Of a stretch of 64,000 nucleotides of DNA, positions 7,871 to 16,850 are shown piece by piece. Source of the DNA: Chitinophaga eiseniae (GTDB taxonomy: Bacteria > Bacteroidota > Bacteroidia > Chitinophagales > Chitinophagaceae); contig NZ_JABAHZ010000014.1 in the NCBI RefSeq assembly GCF_012641265.1, forward strand, positions 1 to 64,000, read 5' to 3'. The notes beneath the pieces are model-generated. The model made no database searches and was not told the origin of the DNA. It saw nothing but the letters and a program-made list of their open reading frames with translations. The first letter of the stretch is position 1; each line of letters starts with the position of its first letter. A program made the translations under genes and the position numbers.

Positions 7871-9226
7871 ATGAAATTTATTGACTTATTTGCGGGGATT
7901 GGCGGTTTTCATAAAGCATTACACGAACTTGGACATGAGTGTGTATTTGCCAGCGAACTTAACCCTATACTAAGAGAGACATACAAACTAAATTGGGGCA
8001 AGGATATAAATATCCACGGAGATATTAGGAAGATAGTTAAAGATAACATTGAGCTTATTCCTGACCATGATATTCTGTGTGCAGGCTTCCCGTGTCAACC
8101 ATTTTCAAAAGCAGGAAAGCAACTTGGACGAGATGATGAACGAGGAACTTTATTTGACGAAATAGTAAAAATTCTCGAAGCACGAACACCCAAATTCTTT
8201 ATTTTAGAAAACGTTCGTTTTATTGCCAAACATAACAATGAGGAAACTTGGAAAGCAATGAAAACTGACTTTGAAAGGTTGGGTTATGATGTTGACCATA
8301 GAGATTATTCGCCTCACGACTTCGGCATCCCGCAACACCGGCAAAGAATTTTTATCGTTGGAGCTTTTGGGAAAAATGCACTTGAACATTTCAGTTTTGA
8401 TAATGTTGATAAACACAAAAAAAGTGTTGTTGAATTAGAAAATTTTATCGAACTCAGCCCTGCAAATGCAAAGAAACTTCCAAAAGCAAATCAGGACTGT
8501 ATTAAACTTTGGCAAGAGCTAATAGATGCTTTACCTAAGGAGGTAAAAATACCTGGCTTCCCAATTTGGGGGATGGAGTTTGGTGCAGATTATCCTTACG
8601 AGGAAACGTACCCACATTTACTTTCAGCAAAAGAATTGGCTGAATACAAAGGTAATTTTGGTATTTCTCTCAATGGTAAGACCAAAGAAGAACAACTGGC
8701 AAATTTGCCAAGTTATGCAAGAGTTGAAGACGAATTCCCCGATTGGAAACAACGTTATATAAAATATAATAGGCAGTTCTATAAAGACAATAAAAAGGAT
8801 ATTAAAGAAATTGTAAATAGAATTGCGGGATTGCCTTCACAAAGTTGGCAAAAATTAGAATGGAATGTTGGCGACAGTAAACGAAAAATAAATAAATACC
8901 TTTTACAATTTAGAGCATCGGGTATTAGGATAAAAAAGCCAGACTTCTTTCCTTCCCTTGTTTGTACTAATACACAAATTCCCATCATTGGTTGGGAAAA
9001 TAGATATATAACAAGGAAAGAAGGGTTGAAGTTACAATCTTTACAAGGACTAAAACTTCCTGAAAATGATAACGCCGCATTCAAAGCATTAGGAAATGCT
9101 GTAAATGCTAAAATTGTAAAACTCATAGCAACACAACTTTTAGAAAAAGAGAAAAAAGTTAATGGTGTTGCGAAGCAACGCCATTCGCCTAACTCCTTAT
9201 CCAAATCTTATGAGTCAGCAAGATAA
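7871..9226 (+). CDS. DNA (cytosine-5-)-methyltransferase
   Basis: 451 aa. All main C5-methyltransferase motifs are present: I (FAGIGG, 7-12, SAM binding), IV (GFPCQPF with catalytic Cys75), VI (ENV, 113-115), VIII (QHRQR, 155-159), IX-like (TRKEGLKLQSLQG) and X (ALGNAVN near residue 405). About 210 residues lie between VIII and IX, enough for one target-recognition domain, so a single specific site is expected. The gene is AT-rich and A-rich compared with its surroundings. It overlaps the next gene by 17 bp, so the two are translated together. Within the cassette its likely job is to protect host DNA; the recognised site cannot be read from the sequence. Confidence 0.95.
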   Translation: MKFIDLFAGIGGFHKALHELGHECVFASELNPILRETYKLNWGKDINIHGDIRKIVKDNIELIPDHDILCAGFPCQPFSKAGKQLGRDDERGTLFDEIVKILEARTPKFFILENVRFIAKHNNEETWKAMKTDFERLGYDVDHRDYSPHDFGIPQHRQRIFIVGAFGKNALEHFSFDNVDKHKKSVVELENFIELSPANAKKLPKANQDCIKLWQELIDALPKEVKIPGFPIWGMEFGADYPYEETYPHLLSAKELAEYKGNFGISLNGKTKEEQLANLPSYARVEDEFPDWKQRYIKYNRQFYKDNKKDIKEIVNRIAGLPSQSWQKLEWNVGDSKRKINKYLLQFRASGIRIKKPDFFPSLVCTNTQIPIIGWENRYITRKEGLKLQSLQGLKLPENDNAAFKALGNAVNAKIVKLIATQLLEKEKKVNGVAKQRHSPNSLSKSYESAR

Positions 9227-10745
9227 AGTAAGTATTCGTCCACAAGTCACTATGCTCTCTGTGTTGAAACACATAGAGTATCAGACTTGGTTTGCGTTGG
9301 CTGAATTTATAGACAATGCAATTGACAGCTATTTGAAAAATGAAAATAGAATCAAGGAAATTGAAGGCAAAAATTTTCAACTTGAAGTAAAAATAGAAAT
9401 CAACGAATCAGAAAACAGAATTACTATTCGTGACAATGCGGGCGGAATTAGCAAAACTGATTATGCACGAGCATTTAGAGCGGCAGAAGTACCACCCGAT
9501 AATTCAGGACTATCAGAATTTGGGATGGGAATGAAATCTGCCGCTTGTTGGTTTGCTGATAATTGGTGTGTAACCACGACCGCTTTAGGAGAAGACAATG
9601 TGAAAAAAGTTGTCTTTGATATGAAGAAAATTTTTGAAGATAAATTGGAGGAATTGGAAGTTGAAATCAAGACTTGTGATACAAATCATCATTATACAAC
9701 TGTAGAGTTGTATAATGTAAACAGAATGCCAAGACGCAAAGGTGTTGCAAAAGTAAAAGACCATTTACGAGGCATTTACCGTGAATTTATTCGCAAGGGG
9801 ATATTGAAACTAACCTTGAATGGCGAAGAACTAACCTTTAATGACCCCAACGTTTTATATGTTCCAAAACAGGATGAGCCAAGCGGAGAACCTATTCTTT
9901 GGCGTAAAGAAATTGATTTCGATATTGAAGAAGGATTAAGTGTTCATGGATTTGTCGCCATTCGTGAAAAAGCTTCGACAGCAGAAGCGGGATTTGCTTT
10001 ATTTCGAAGAGGGCGCGTAATTGAAGGAAGTTTTGACGAAGGGTTTAGACCTGATTTTATTTTTGGAGCACCAAATAGTTACCGCTATCAAAGGGTTTTT
10101 GGAGAGTTGCACTTGGACGGTTTTAGTGTAAACTTCACCAAAAAGGGTATTCAATGGGATGAAAATCTTGATATTTTTCTGCGTCTTTTGAAAGACGACA
10201 TTAGCACAAAAGAATTTCCGCTTTTGCAGCAAGCGGAGCAATATAGAGTAAGGGCTACCGAAAAAGAATATAAGGCAGCTGTTAAAGCTCTTGATGAAAC
10301 GGTTAATGATTTTGAAAAGAAAGCCCCCAAAGCGGTTGCAGAAGTCGTAAACAATGTTGCAACAGTTGAAACATCCGAAAAAGAGGTTTTAACGACAACT
10401 GAACAAACTCTGCATCGTGAATTTGATTTGCGATTTAATAAAACAGATTGGAAAGTTTCAATAGAATTGTCTTATGACCCATCATTAACGGAGCTAATTG
10501 AGGTTGGCGACAGTTTTATAAAAGAAAGAGTTAACAATTCATTAGTAAGACAAATCGGAATAAGACTATCCCTTACTCACCCTTTTATGGTTGATTTTGC
10601 GGGCGCAGATACAAATAAAATTGAACCTATACTTCGTATTGCTGCAGCTTTTGGACTTTCTGAAATTATTGCAAAAGATAGCTATAAGAATCAAGGTGAA
10701 GTGCGTAGAAACTTCAATGAACTAATTGCCAATTTATCAAAATAA
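9210..10745 (+). CDS. GHKL (MutL/MORC/Hsp90-like) ATPase
   Basis: The start ATG at 9210 (MSQQDKVSIRPQ) is chosen because it gives a protein that begins just before the Bergerat fold; the frame stays open 16 codons further up. 511 aa. ATP-binding motifs: N-box EFIDNAIDS (32-40), G1 RDNAGGIS (74-81) and G2 FGMGMKS (104-110). A middle S5-like region follows (about 200-370) and then a helical C-terminal part. GHKL ATPases of this kind, related to eukaryotic MORC proteins, are known from computational work to sit in restriction-modification-like operons and are thought to act as ATP-driven clamps on DNA. It overlaps the methyltransferase gene and ends 6 bp before the Z1 gene. Confidence 0.9.
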   Translation: MSQQDKVSIRPQVTMLSVLKHIEYQTWFALAEFIDNAIDSYLKNENRIKEIEGKNFQLEVKIEINESENRITIRDNAGGISKTDYARAFRAAEVPPDNSGLSEFGMGMKSAACWFADNWCVTTTALGEDNVKKVVFDMKKIFEDKLEELEVEIKTCDTNHHYTTVELYNVNRMPRRKGVAKVKDHLRGIYREFIRKGILKLTLNGEELTFNDPNVLYVPKQDEPSGEPILWRKEIDFDIEEGLSVHGFVAIREKASTAEAGFALFRRGRVIEGSFDEGFRPDFIFGAPNSYRYQRVFGELHLDGFSVNFTKKGIQWDENLDIFLRLLKDDISTKEFPLLQQAEQYRVRATEKEYKAAVKALDETVNDFEKKAPKAVAEVVNNVATVETSEKEVLTTTEQTLHREFDLRFNKTDWKVSIELSYDPSLTELIEVGDSFIKERVNNSLVRQIGIRLSLTHPFMVDFAGADTNKIEPILRIAAAFGLSEIIAKDSYKNQGEVRRNFNELIANLSK

Positions 10746-10751
10746 GTTACT

Positions 10752-12989
10752 ATGACAGAGATAATTGAAATACAAGATAGCAATGGAAGCGGTGAATGGC
10801 AACCATTCGTTGGTGATGAAACAATTGAATTGCTACGGAGTAAAGGGTTTACTAATGCAGACAGGACGCCAAACGAAAGCGGTGAACGTGTTTTGAATGA
10901 AACGTACCGCATTATGCAGGTTTGCGGAAATCCTAATAATCCAACTAATAACGAAACGGGAATTGTAATCGGATATGTGCAAAGTGGTAAAACACTTTCA
11001 TTTACTACACTCACAGCTTTGGCAAGAGATAATAATTACCAAATCGTTATTGTAATTGCAGGAGTTTCTACGAATTTGGTTAATCAGTCAACGAATCGTT
11101 TATCCAACGATTTGAGATTAAGTACACGTTTTGATAGACAATGGACATTACTGCAAAATCCAAGTAGTCGCCAAGACTTGGAAACAATTGAAACAACATT
11201 AGCTCAATGGTCTGACCCGACTTTCCCAAATGATAAATGTAGAACATTGCTAATTACAGTAATGAAAAACACTTCTCATTTAAATAATTTAGTAAACCTT
11301 TTACAAGGTAAAAATCTGCAAGGTGTACCAACTTTGATAATTGATGATGAGGGTGACCAAGCAAGTTTGAACACAAGGGCAAGGTGGGCAGCAAGACAAG
11401 GAATTGACGTTGAAAATTTAACCGAAAATCAAGTTTCAACAATCTATAGAAGAATAACTGCTTTGCGGTCTGTCTTCCCACACCATACATTTCTACAATA
11501 TACTGCGACACCGCAGGCAAATCTATTTATTAATATAATGGATAGGCTTTCACCTAATTTTATTCGGTTATTAACGCCTGGACAAGAATACACAGGTGGA
11601 ATTGAATTTTTTAGAAATAATCCGAATTTAATTGTAGAAATTCCAGCAAACGAAATTTCTACAAACAATAATCAGTTGTTTGAAATTCCCGAAAGTCTAA
11701 AAAGTGCTTTGCGGATTTATTTTTTAGGTGTTGTTGCAGGCGAAATAAACAAAGACCAACGGAATAGGACAATGCTTGTTCATCCATCAAGATTGCAGGG
11801 TGATCACAGTGATTTCACAAATTGGATTCGTAACACTTGTAACAGTTGGCAAAGATTATTGTCAGGTAATGATAATGAAGATAGAAGGGAATTAATAAAC
11901 GAGTTTCAAGTTTCATATAACCACTTGCAACAAACCGTTCCAAACTTACAACCTTTTAAAGAACTGGCAGGTGTAAACCTAATTCACGCAATACGATACA
12001 CGCAAATTGTAGAGGTAAACTCGCGAAACGGTGAGACACCTCAAATTCCTTGGAACGATTCTTATTCTTGGATTTTGGTTGGGGGGCAATCAATGGATAG
12101 AGGCTTTACAGTTGAGGGATTAACTGTTACCTATATGCCAAGAAATATTGGAACAGGAAACGTTGATACTATTCAACAGAGAGCGAGATTTTTTGGCTAT
12201 AAGAGAAATTATTTAGGTTTTTGCCGTGTGTTTCTTGATCAAGTAACGATTGATTCTTACAATTTCATTATAGCACACGAAGAAGATGTAAGAAACAGGC
12301 TTTTAGAATTTGACTTTAACAATAAACACTTAAACGATTGGGACAGAGAAGTGGTTTTAGACCAAATGCTTAATCTGACAAGGCGTAATGTAATTTATGA
12401 TGATTTAGACAGGGATACGTTCGGTAATGATTGGTTCAGGATAAATGCACCACACGACACCGAAGAACTTATTGAAACAAATAGAGAATCTTTATTTACG
12501 TTCTTACAAGCAAATTCTGCAAACTTTCTACAAGACACAGGACACGTAAACCGAACAGAAGAACAAAAACATTTGGTCGCAAGAATTAAAATCAAAGATT
12601 GTCTGGAGCATCTGCTAAATAAACTCCGTTACACAAGAGAAAGTGATTCTGCAACTTATTCAAGTTTACGCGGAATTTTGAAGGGCTATATTGCAGAACG
12701 TCCCGATGATGAATGTTTGGTTTATTTAATGAGTACCAATTCTATTGATAATTGGGAAGGTAGAACTCGTAGGCTTAATCGAAACGATGAGATTCAACAA
12801 TTATTTCAAGGACGAAATCCAAGAACAGGCGAGGTGATTTATCCAGGTGATTCAGAAATTAAAGATGACTATTTACTAACTATTCAAGTTCACTTGCTGA
12901 ATATTAGAGATACTGATTTCACAAAAGTACCAACACTTGCAATTTGGGTTCCCGAACACATCGGCACAGATATAATCAGGCAAGCATGA
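10752..12989 (+). CDS. Z1-domain superfamily II helicase-like ATPase
   Basis: 745 aa. Walker A GYVQSGKT (74-81), Walker B IIDDEGD (196-202), a motif III-like TATPQAN (251-257), and late helicase-type motifs GGQSMDRGFTVEGL (about 443-456) and QQRARFFGY (about 475-483) with candidate arginine-finger residues. This is the arrangement of Z1-domain proteins (PF10593), which combine a degenerate SF2 helicase core with the Z1 domain. Expected role: ATP-dependent movement on or remodelling of DNA, coupling recognition to cleavage. It is the third gene of the cassette, 6 bp after the GHKL ATPase, and its stop shares bases with the next start (ATGA). Confidence 0.92.
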   Translation: MTEIIEIQDSNGSGEWQPFVGDETIELLRSKGFTNADRTPNESGERVLNETYRIMQVCGNPNNPTNNETGIVIGYVQSGKTLSFTTLTALARDNNYQIVIVIAGVSTNLVNQSTNRLSNDLRLSTRFDRQWTLLQNPSSRQDLETIETTLAQWSDPTFPNDKCRTLLITVMKNTSHLNNLVNLLQGKNLQGVPTLIIDDEGDQASLNTRARWAARQGIDVENLTENQVSTIYRRITALRSVFPHHTFLQYTATPQANLFINIMDRLSPNFIRLLTPGQEYTGGIEFFRNNPNLIVEIPANEISTNNNQLFEIPESLKSALRIYFLGVVAGEINKDQRNRTMLVHPSRLQGDHSDFTNWIRNTCNSWQRLLSGNDNEDRRELINEFQVSYNHLQQTVPNLQPFKELAGVNLIHAIRYTQIVEVNSRNGETPQIPWNDSYSWILVGGQSMDRGFTVEGLTVTYMPRNIGTGNVDTIQQRARFFGYKRNYLGFCRVFLDQVTIDSYNFIIAHEEDVRNRLLEFDFNNKHLNDWDREVVLDQMLNLTRRNVIYDDLDRDTFGNDWFRINAPHDTEELIETNRESLFTFLQANSANFLQDTGHVNRTEEQKHLVARIKIKDCLEHLLNKLRYTRESDSATYSSLRGILKGYIAERPDDECLVYLMSTNSIDNWEGRTRRLNRNDEIQQLFQGRNPRTGEVIYPGDSEIKDDYLLTIQVHLLNIRDTDFTKVPTLAIWVPEHIGTDIIRQA

Positions 12990-13960
12990 ATTTAATTGAG
13001 TTATACGATACACTTTCAATTCCTGAAAGCAATAAAGTTTTCAATGCTATTACTATCCCGAATTATCCCCAATTTAGACTTGCCGTGGATATTGAGGGCA
13101 ATGCAGTTTTATTATTATCCGTTACGAAACGCACAAAGGATATTAGCTTAAAAAATTTCCGCTTTAAACATTTACAACTTGAACAAAATATTGAATGTAA
13201 AATTTCGGAAAATAAAATAAGCAGATTGGAAACGTTTACTGTAATTACTTTTAAAAGTGCTGACAGAAATTTGCAAGAATATTTTTTAAGAATAGCAGAA
13301 ACACTTGTGAAGACTATAGGTGCAAATCCAACACAGCAACAAGTTGTGGATTCTTTGAAAAAATTTGTGGAGGTATTTAAAGCCTTAACGGACATACCTA
13401 CCAACACGGTGTACGGACTTTGGGCAGAGTTATTTTTAATTGATAATGCAAAAAATCCGCATGCCCTTTTGAATTTTTGGCATAACACACCTGAAGAAAA
13501 ATTTGATTTCAATGCGGGAATAGAAAGAATAGAAGTCAAAAGCAGTTCCACTTTTGAACGTAAGCATACATTCTCGTCGGAACAGCTAAATCCGCCATCT
13601 GATACTCAAGTTTTGATTGCTTCTATATTTGTAAAACAACATAATTCGGGTATAAATATTCAACAATTAATAGATAGTATTTCAGAGAAAGTTGGCAATG
13701 ACCATAATCAAATAGACAAGTTGCACGGTTTGGTATGTAAAACCCTTGCAAATACGTTAGAACACTCTATTGGAATAAAGTTTGATTATGAAATTGCCAA
13801 ACAATCATTACGATTTTACAAGCATCAGGATATTGAAAAAATTGAACAAATTCATATTCCTGATAATGTCTTTGACGTCCACTATAAATCAGATTTGTCT
13901 CAAATTGTTCCTGTTGATACACTGGGTTTCCAAGATTCGATATTATTTCGCAACAGTTAA
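12986..13960 (+). CDS. PD-(D/E)XK nuclease family protein (DUF4420-like)
   Basis: The start at 12986 forms an ATGA overlap with the Z1 stop, which decides it over an upstream in-frame Met; 324 aa. A PD-(D/E)XK core is visible: Glu148 in the helix GLWAELFLI, Asp174 in KFDFNAG, and Glu183-x-Lys185 in RIEVKSSS. Proteins of this length with this core next to a Z1 gene correspond to DUF4420 (PF14390). Predicted role: the endonuclease of the cassette, cutting DNA that lacks the methyl mark. A hairpin without a U-run begins 4 bp after the stop. Confidence 0.88.
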   Translation: MNLIELYDTLSIPESNKVFNAITIPNYPQFRLAVDIEGNAVLLLSVTKRTKDISLKNFRFKHLQLEQNIECKISENKISRLETFTVITFKSADRNLQEYFLRIAETLVKTIGANPTQQQVVDSLKKFVEVFKALTDIPTNTVYGLWAELFLIDNAKNPHALLNFWHNTPEEKFDFNAGIERIEVKSSSTFERKHTFSSEQLNPPSDTQVLIASIFVKQHNSGINIQQLIDSISEKVGNDHNQIDKLHGLVCKTLANTLEHSIGIKFDYEIAKQSLRFYKHQDIEKIEQIHIPDNVFDVHYKSDLSQIVPVDTLGFQDSILFRNS

Positions 13961-13964
13961 TAAT

Positions 13965-13988
13965 GGGAGTTTGCTTACAGAAACTCCC
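13965..13988 (+). other. Hairpin after the nuclease gene
   Basis: A perfect 8-bp stem (GGGAGTTT / AAACTCCC) with an 8-nt loop lies 4 bp past the stop of the nuclease gene. There is no T-run, so it is more likely an mRNA 3'-end stabiliser or attenuating structure than a full terminator. The next small frame starts directly behind it. Confidence 0.45.
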
Positions 13989-13990
13989 GG

Positions 13991-14299
13991 ATGTCGAAAC
14001 CGTCTAAATCCTTATTTCGCAAATTGAAAGAACTGAAATCCGTTCCGATGGGGAGGTTCTTATCCAACAGTTCTGCAATCTTCCGTGAAGCCCCTCCATT
14101 GAATGATAGAATAGTAGGAAAATATACTTTCCTGACGGGTGGGAAGCCGGCCGCTTCATTTTTGCTTAAATTGATCTCAGAATTACAGTTTAACGGAACC
14201 GTTCCAATGATAGATGTATTGACCTATTCTCAATGGCTGGCAAAGCCAATAACAGTGTATAACCATACTAAAAAGCAAAATAGGCTACTGGAGGGTTGA
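13991..14299 (+). CDS. Hypothetical 102-aa frame downstream of the nuclease gene
   Basis: Not recognised. A basic 102-aa frame begins 30 bp after the nuclease stop, right behind a hairpin and with no clear ribosome binding site. The composition is protein-like (KLKELKSVPMGRFLSNSS, then FLLKLISELQFNGTVPMIDVL), and the codon composition seems less A-rich than the cassette, so it may be the tail of an older gene cut by insertion rather than a fifth cassette member. No motif is visible. Confidence 0.3.
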   Translation: MSKPSKSLFRKLKELKSVPMGRFLSNSSAIFREAPPLNDRIVGKYTFLTGGKPAASFLLKLISELQFNGTVPMIDVLTYSQWLAKPITVYNHTKKQNRLLEG

Positions 14300-14412
14300 T
14301 TATTACTGTATTGAAGGTATCTTGGGTTCATTTTATTGAGTTGTTAATCAGTAATTTAAGGTCATAAAGAGCTATTAAATGTTCATAAAATGAGTTCGAG
14401 AATTGTCCTGCC

Positions 14413-14610
14413 GGGATCACGAAAGAGCGTAAAAATAGGTACGCTAACGTAATTAAAACCTTGTAGAAGCTGATTCTACAAGGTTTTTTTGTTTTTGGTG
14501 GTAAATGTGTGAAAAGATAAGTAACGATAGAAAAGTGAGCGTTGAGGTTAGCAACAGAATGATTATTTTTGCTAACCGTCACTGGCCTTAAATGCTATAC
14601 TGTATTGCAT
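14413..14610 (+). repeat. 198-bp direct repeat, copy A (starts with a tRNA-3'-end-like GGGATCAC)
   Basis: The segment from GGGATCACGAAAGAG to TGTATTGCAT is repeated, with small substitutions and gaps, at 16649-16846. It begins with GGGATCAC, the same bases that end the tRNA-Lys acceptor at 18875-18882; a further GTTCGAG lies 15-20 bp upstream. It includes a perfect hairpin terminator at 14459-14483 (CCTTGTAGAA / TTCTACAAGG plus seven T). The organisation (tRNA end, terminator, tail) suggests an old attachment-site scar. Confidence 0.6.
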
Positions 14611-15163
14611 GACTGATTTCAAAAAGCATTCAATATTGCTCGATACCATTTTAAATTTAGTAAACTCATTTTCCAACAAGCTAATTTTTGATGCTGATTA
14701 AATGTACCTACGAAGATCTCTAGTGGGAGCGGCTTACCAGGGATGAAATTATGGTCTTGTATAAACAAGGGGCTGGTTCCGTGGTTGATCGAGAATTCGC
14801 TTACTTTTTCGAAGCCCCGGTGGAACAATATTTTTAAACGTTTGAGGAATTTGAAATTTACAAAATGAAAGCGGCTACCCTGGACATGATTGAGGCGCTA
14901 AATTTTCTAGTCAATAAAAAAAATTTGCGAATTCATTAGTTTGTAGATATATTTATGCATATCGACATGTATAGACATTTACATATGTCGATGCTGTTAC
15001 TCTGTACTCAGTACCTTTACTATGAAAAAATACATGTATCCCCATGCAATATTATTATTCACCTTTATTCTGCTATTTAGCTTGAGAGGCTATTCATAGA
15101 ACAATATGTTGGTCGTTTCTAAATGAGTATTCAGACTGAATTATTTTACTACTTAATTTTTAT
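14611..15163. other. Gene-free stretch before the LamG lipoprotein gene
   Basis: About 550 bp with no recognisable gene. An inverted repeat at 14957-14994 pairs GCAT and CGACAT with ATGTCG and ATGC around a 16-nt spacer and may be an operator or hairpin. A 25-codon frame at 15022-15099 encodes only a signal-peptide-like sequence (MKKYMYPHAILLFTFILLF...) and then stops, which looks like the beheaded start of a lost exported protein. The rest is AT-rich and without features I can support. Confidence 0.5.
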
Positions 15164-16576
15164 ATGAAAGCATTACAAATCTTGAAAAAAGTTAGCCTAT
15201 GTGGCGTAATAATGGCCTCATTATTCTCTTGTTCAAAAACTATTATCAATGAATCAAGTCCACTTCCGAAGGGCAATACGAGCGCTGATAGCGGCTTGAT
15301 TGCTCATTGGCCATTGGACAGCGTTACATTGGCTAACGACGTATCCGGCCGTCACCACAATGGTATTTCCTATAATACCACGTTCACTATGGACAGGTTC
15401 GGCAAAAAGAATGGTGCTTTTTATTTCAATGGCATCAACAGCTTCATTGCTGTAAATGATTCTGCCGACCTCCGGCTGACCAATACCGACTTTACACTGA
15501 ACACCTGGGTGAAGCTGGATGCTTATAATGCATCCTATAGCTCGGCTATGATTACTAAACGCGACAACGGTCCTGGTGGTTACGTTTCTGGAATCTGCGG
15601 ATATGCTTCTACCGGCGGTGCAGGCTACTATGGTTATATGAGCGCCTTTAGCACTCAGGTAATCAACACCGGGGCCTGGCACATGTTGTCGAGCGTGTAT
15701 ACTGTAGCTGACCAGAAAATGAGTTTCTATATAGATGGCGTACTGAATAAAGTTGTCACTGGTATAATACCACCTAATGCTCCTGCAACGGTGAAACTGT
15801 ATATCGGCCGTGATGACATTAACTCGCCTACCAACGGTTACTTTGTTCAGGGCGCTTTGGACGATATTCGCATCTATGGCAGAGCGTTGAGCGCTACAGA
15901 GATCCAGCAACTTTACACCCCGGCCGATCTTAACGCCGGCCTGATTGCTTACTGGCCACTAGATACCACTAACGGCGCGCGTGACCTGTCCGGCAACCAT
16001 CACAATGGTATCAGCAGCAACACCACGCTTACAACAAACAGGTTAGGTGTAGCAAAAAGCGCATTCTACTTCAATGGCATCAATAGCTTCATTGCTGTAA
16101 ATGATTCTGCTGACCTCCGGTTGACCAATACCGACTTCACACTGAATACCTGGGTGAAGCTGGATGCTTATAATGCTTCCTATAGCTCAGCTATGATTAC
16201 TAAACGCGACAACGGTCCCGGTGGTTACGTTTCTGGAATCAGTGGATATGCTTCTACCGGCGGCGCAGGCTACTATGGTTACATGAGCGCCTTTAGCACT
16301 CAGGTAATCAACACCGGGGCCTGGCATATGTTGTCCAGCGTGTATACCGTGGCTGACCAGAAAATGAGTTTCTATATAGATGGTGTACTGAATAAAGTTG
16401 CCACTGGCATAACGCCACCTAATGCTCCTGCAACAGTAAAACTGTACATTGGTCGCGATGACATTAACTCGCCTACCAACGGCTACTTTGTTCAGGGCGC
16501 CTTGGATGATATCCGCATCTATGGCAGATCACTTACGGCAGCTGAAGTACAGCAGTTGTTTAACCTCAACAACTGA
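15164..16576 (+). CDS. Lipoprotein with two near-identical LamG (concanavalin A-like) domains
   Basis: 470 aa. A lipoprotein signal peptide ends in SLFSC (Cys23). Two LamG/LamG-like jellyroll domains follow, about 44-245 and 259-468; each starts with GLIA-WPLD, has FYFNGINSFIAVND near the first strands and ends with GALDDIRIYGR. The two copies are nearly identical at DNA level over about 620 bp with a period near 645 bp, so the duplication is recent or kept uniform by gene conversion. Such domains bind carbohydrate or protein ligands at the surface. The gene sits alone between the two 198-bp repeats, with the copy-B terminator about 115 bp after its stop. Its true ligand cannot be told. Confidence 0.85.
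   Translation: MKALQILKKVSLCGVIMASLFSCSKTIINESSPLPKGNTSADSGLIAHWPLDSVTLANDVSGRHHNGISYNTTFTMDRFGKKNGAFYFNGINSFIAVNDSADLRLTNTDFTLNTWVKLDAYNASYSSAMITKRDNGPGGYVSGICGYASTGGAGYYGYMSAFSTQVINTGAWHMLSSVYTVADQKMSFYIDGVLNKVVTGIIPPNAPATVKLYIGRDDINSPTNGYFVQGALDDIRIYGRALSATEIQQLYTPADLNAGLIAYWPLDTTNGARDLSGNHHNGISSNTTLTTNRLGVAKSAFYFNGINSFIAVNDSADLRLTNTDFTLNTWVKLDAYNASYSSAMITKRDNGPGGYVSGISGYASTGGAGYYGYMSAFSTQVINTGAWHMLSSVYTVADQKMSFYIDGVLNKVATGITPPNAPATVKLYIGRDDINSPTNGYFVQGALDDIRIYGRSLTAAEVQQLFNLNN
15295..15911 (+). repeat. Tandem LamG coding unit 1 (unit 2 at about 15940-16561)
   Basis: The unit starting at CTTGATTGCTCATTGGCC recurs about 645 bp later starting at CCTGATTGCTTACTGGCC. Long identical blocks, such as the stretch around AATGGCATCAACAGCTTCAT, are shared, and most differences are single synonymous changes. 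Boundaries are approximate to about 10 bp. Confidence 0.8.
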
Positions 16577-16648
16577 CCTTAACGATTCGTGAAGACCAGG
16601 CTTGAAGGTGTATAATATGCCACCACGCTTTCCGACATTAGTGCCATA

Positions 16649-16846
16649 GGGATCACGAAAGAGTAAAACTAAATACTCTTACGTAATTAAAACCTTGTAG
16701 AAGCTGATTCTGCAAGGTTTTTTTGCTTTGGGTAGTAAAGCTGTGGAATGATATGTAAGGATAGAAAGTGAGCGTTGAGTAGCAAAAGAGTAGATTGATT
16801 AACTATACTAACCGTCACTGGCTTTAAATGCTATAATGTATTGCAT
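16649..16846 (+). repeat. 198-bp direct repeat, copy B
   Basis: Second copy of the repeat at 14413-14610, again beginning GGGATCACGAAAGAG and ending ATTGCAT. The internal terminator hairpin is at 16693-16717, with one A-to-G change that keeps a wobble pair, followed by seven T. It serves as the terminator of the LamG gene. The two copies enclose about 2.04 kb. Confidence 0.6.
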
Positions 16847-16850
16847 TTGA

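Noticed and set aside
14619..14828. 69-aa minus-strand frame before the LamG gene
   Set aside because: No start signal, no motif and no neighbour support; could be a relic but nothing identifies it.
15254..15910. 218-aa minus-strand frame
   Set aside because: Antisense to the LamG gene; the LamG frame has signal peptide and domain motifs, this one has none.
14413..16846. Composite transposon or insertion sequence
   Set aside because: The flanking 198-bp repeats are direct, have no terminal inverted repeats and contain no transposase; tRNA-linked scars explain them better.
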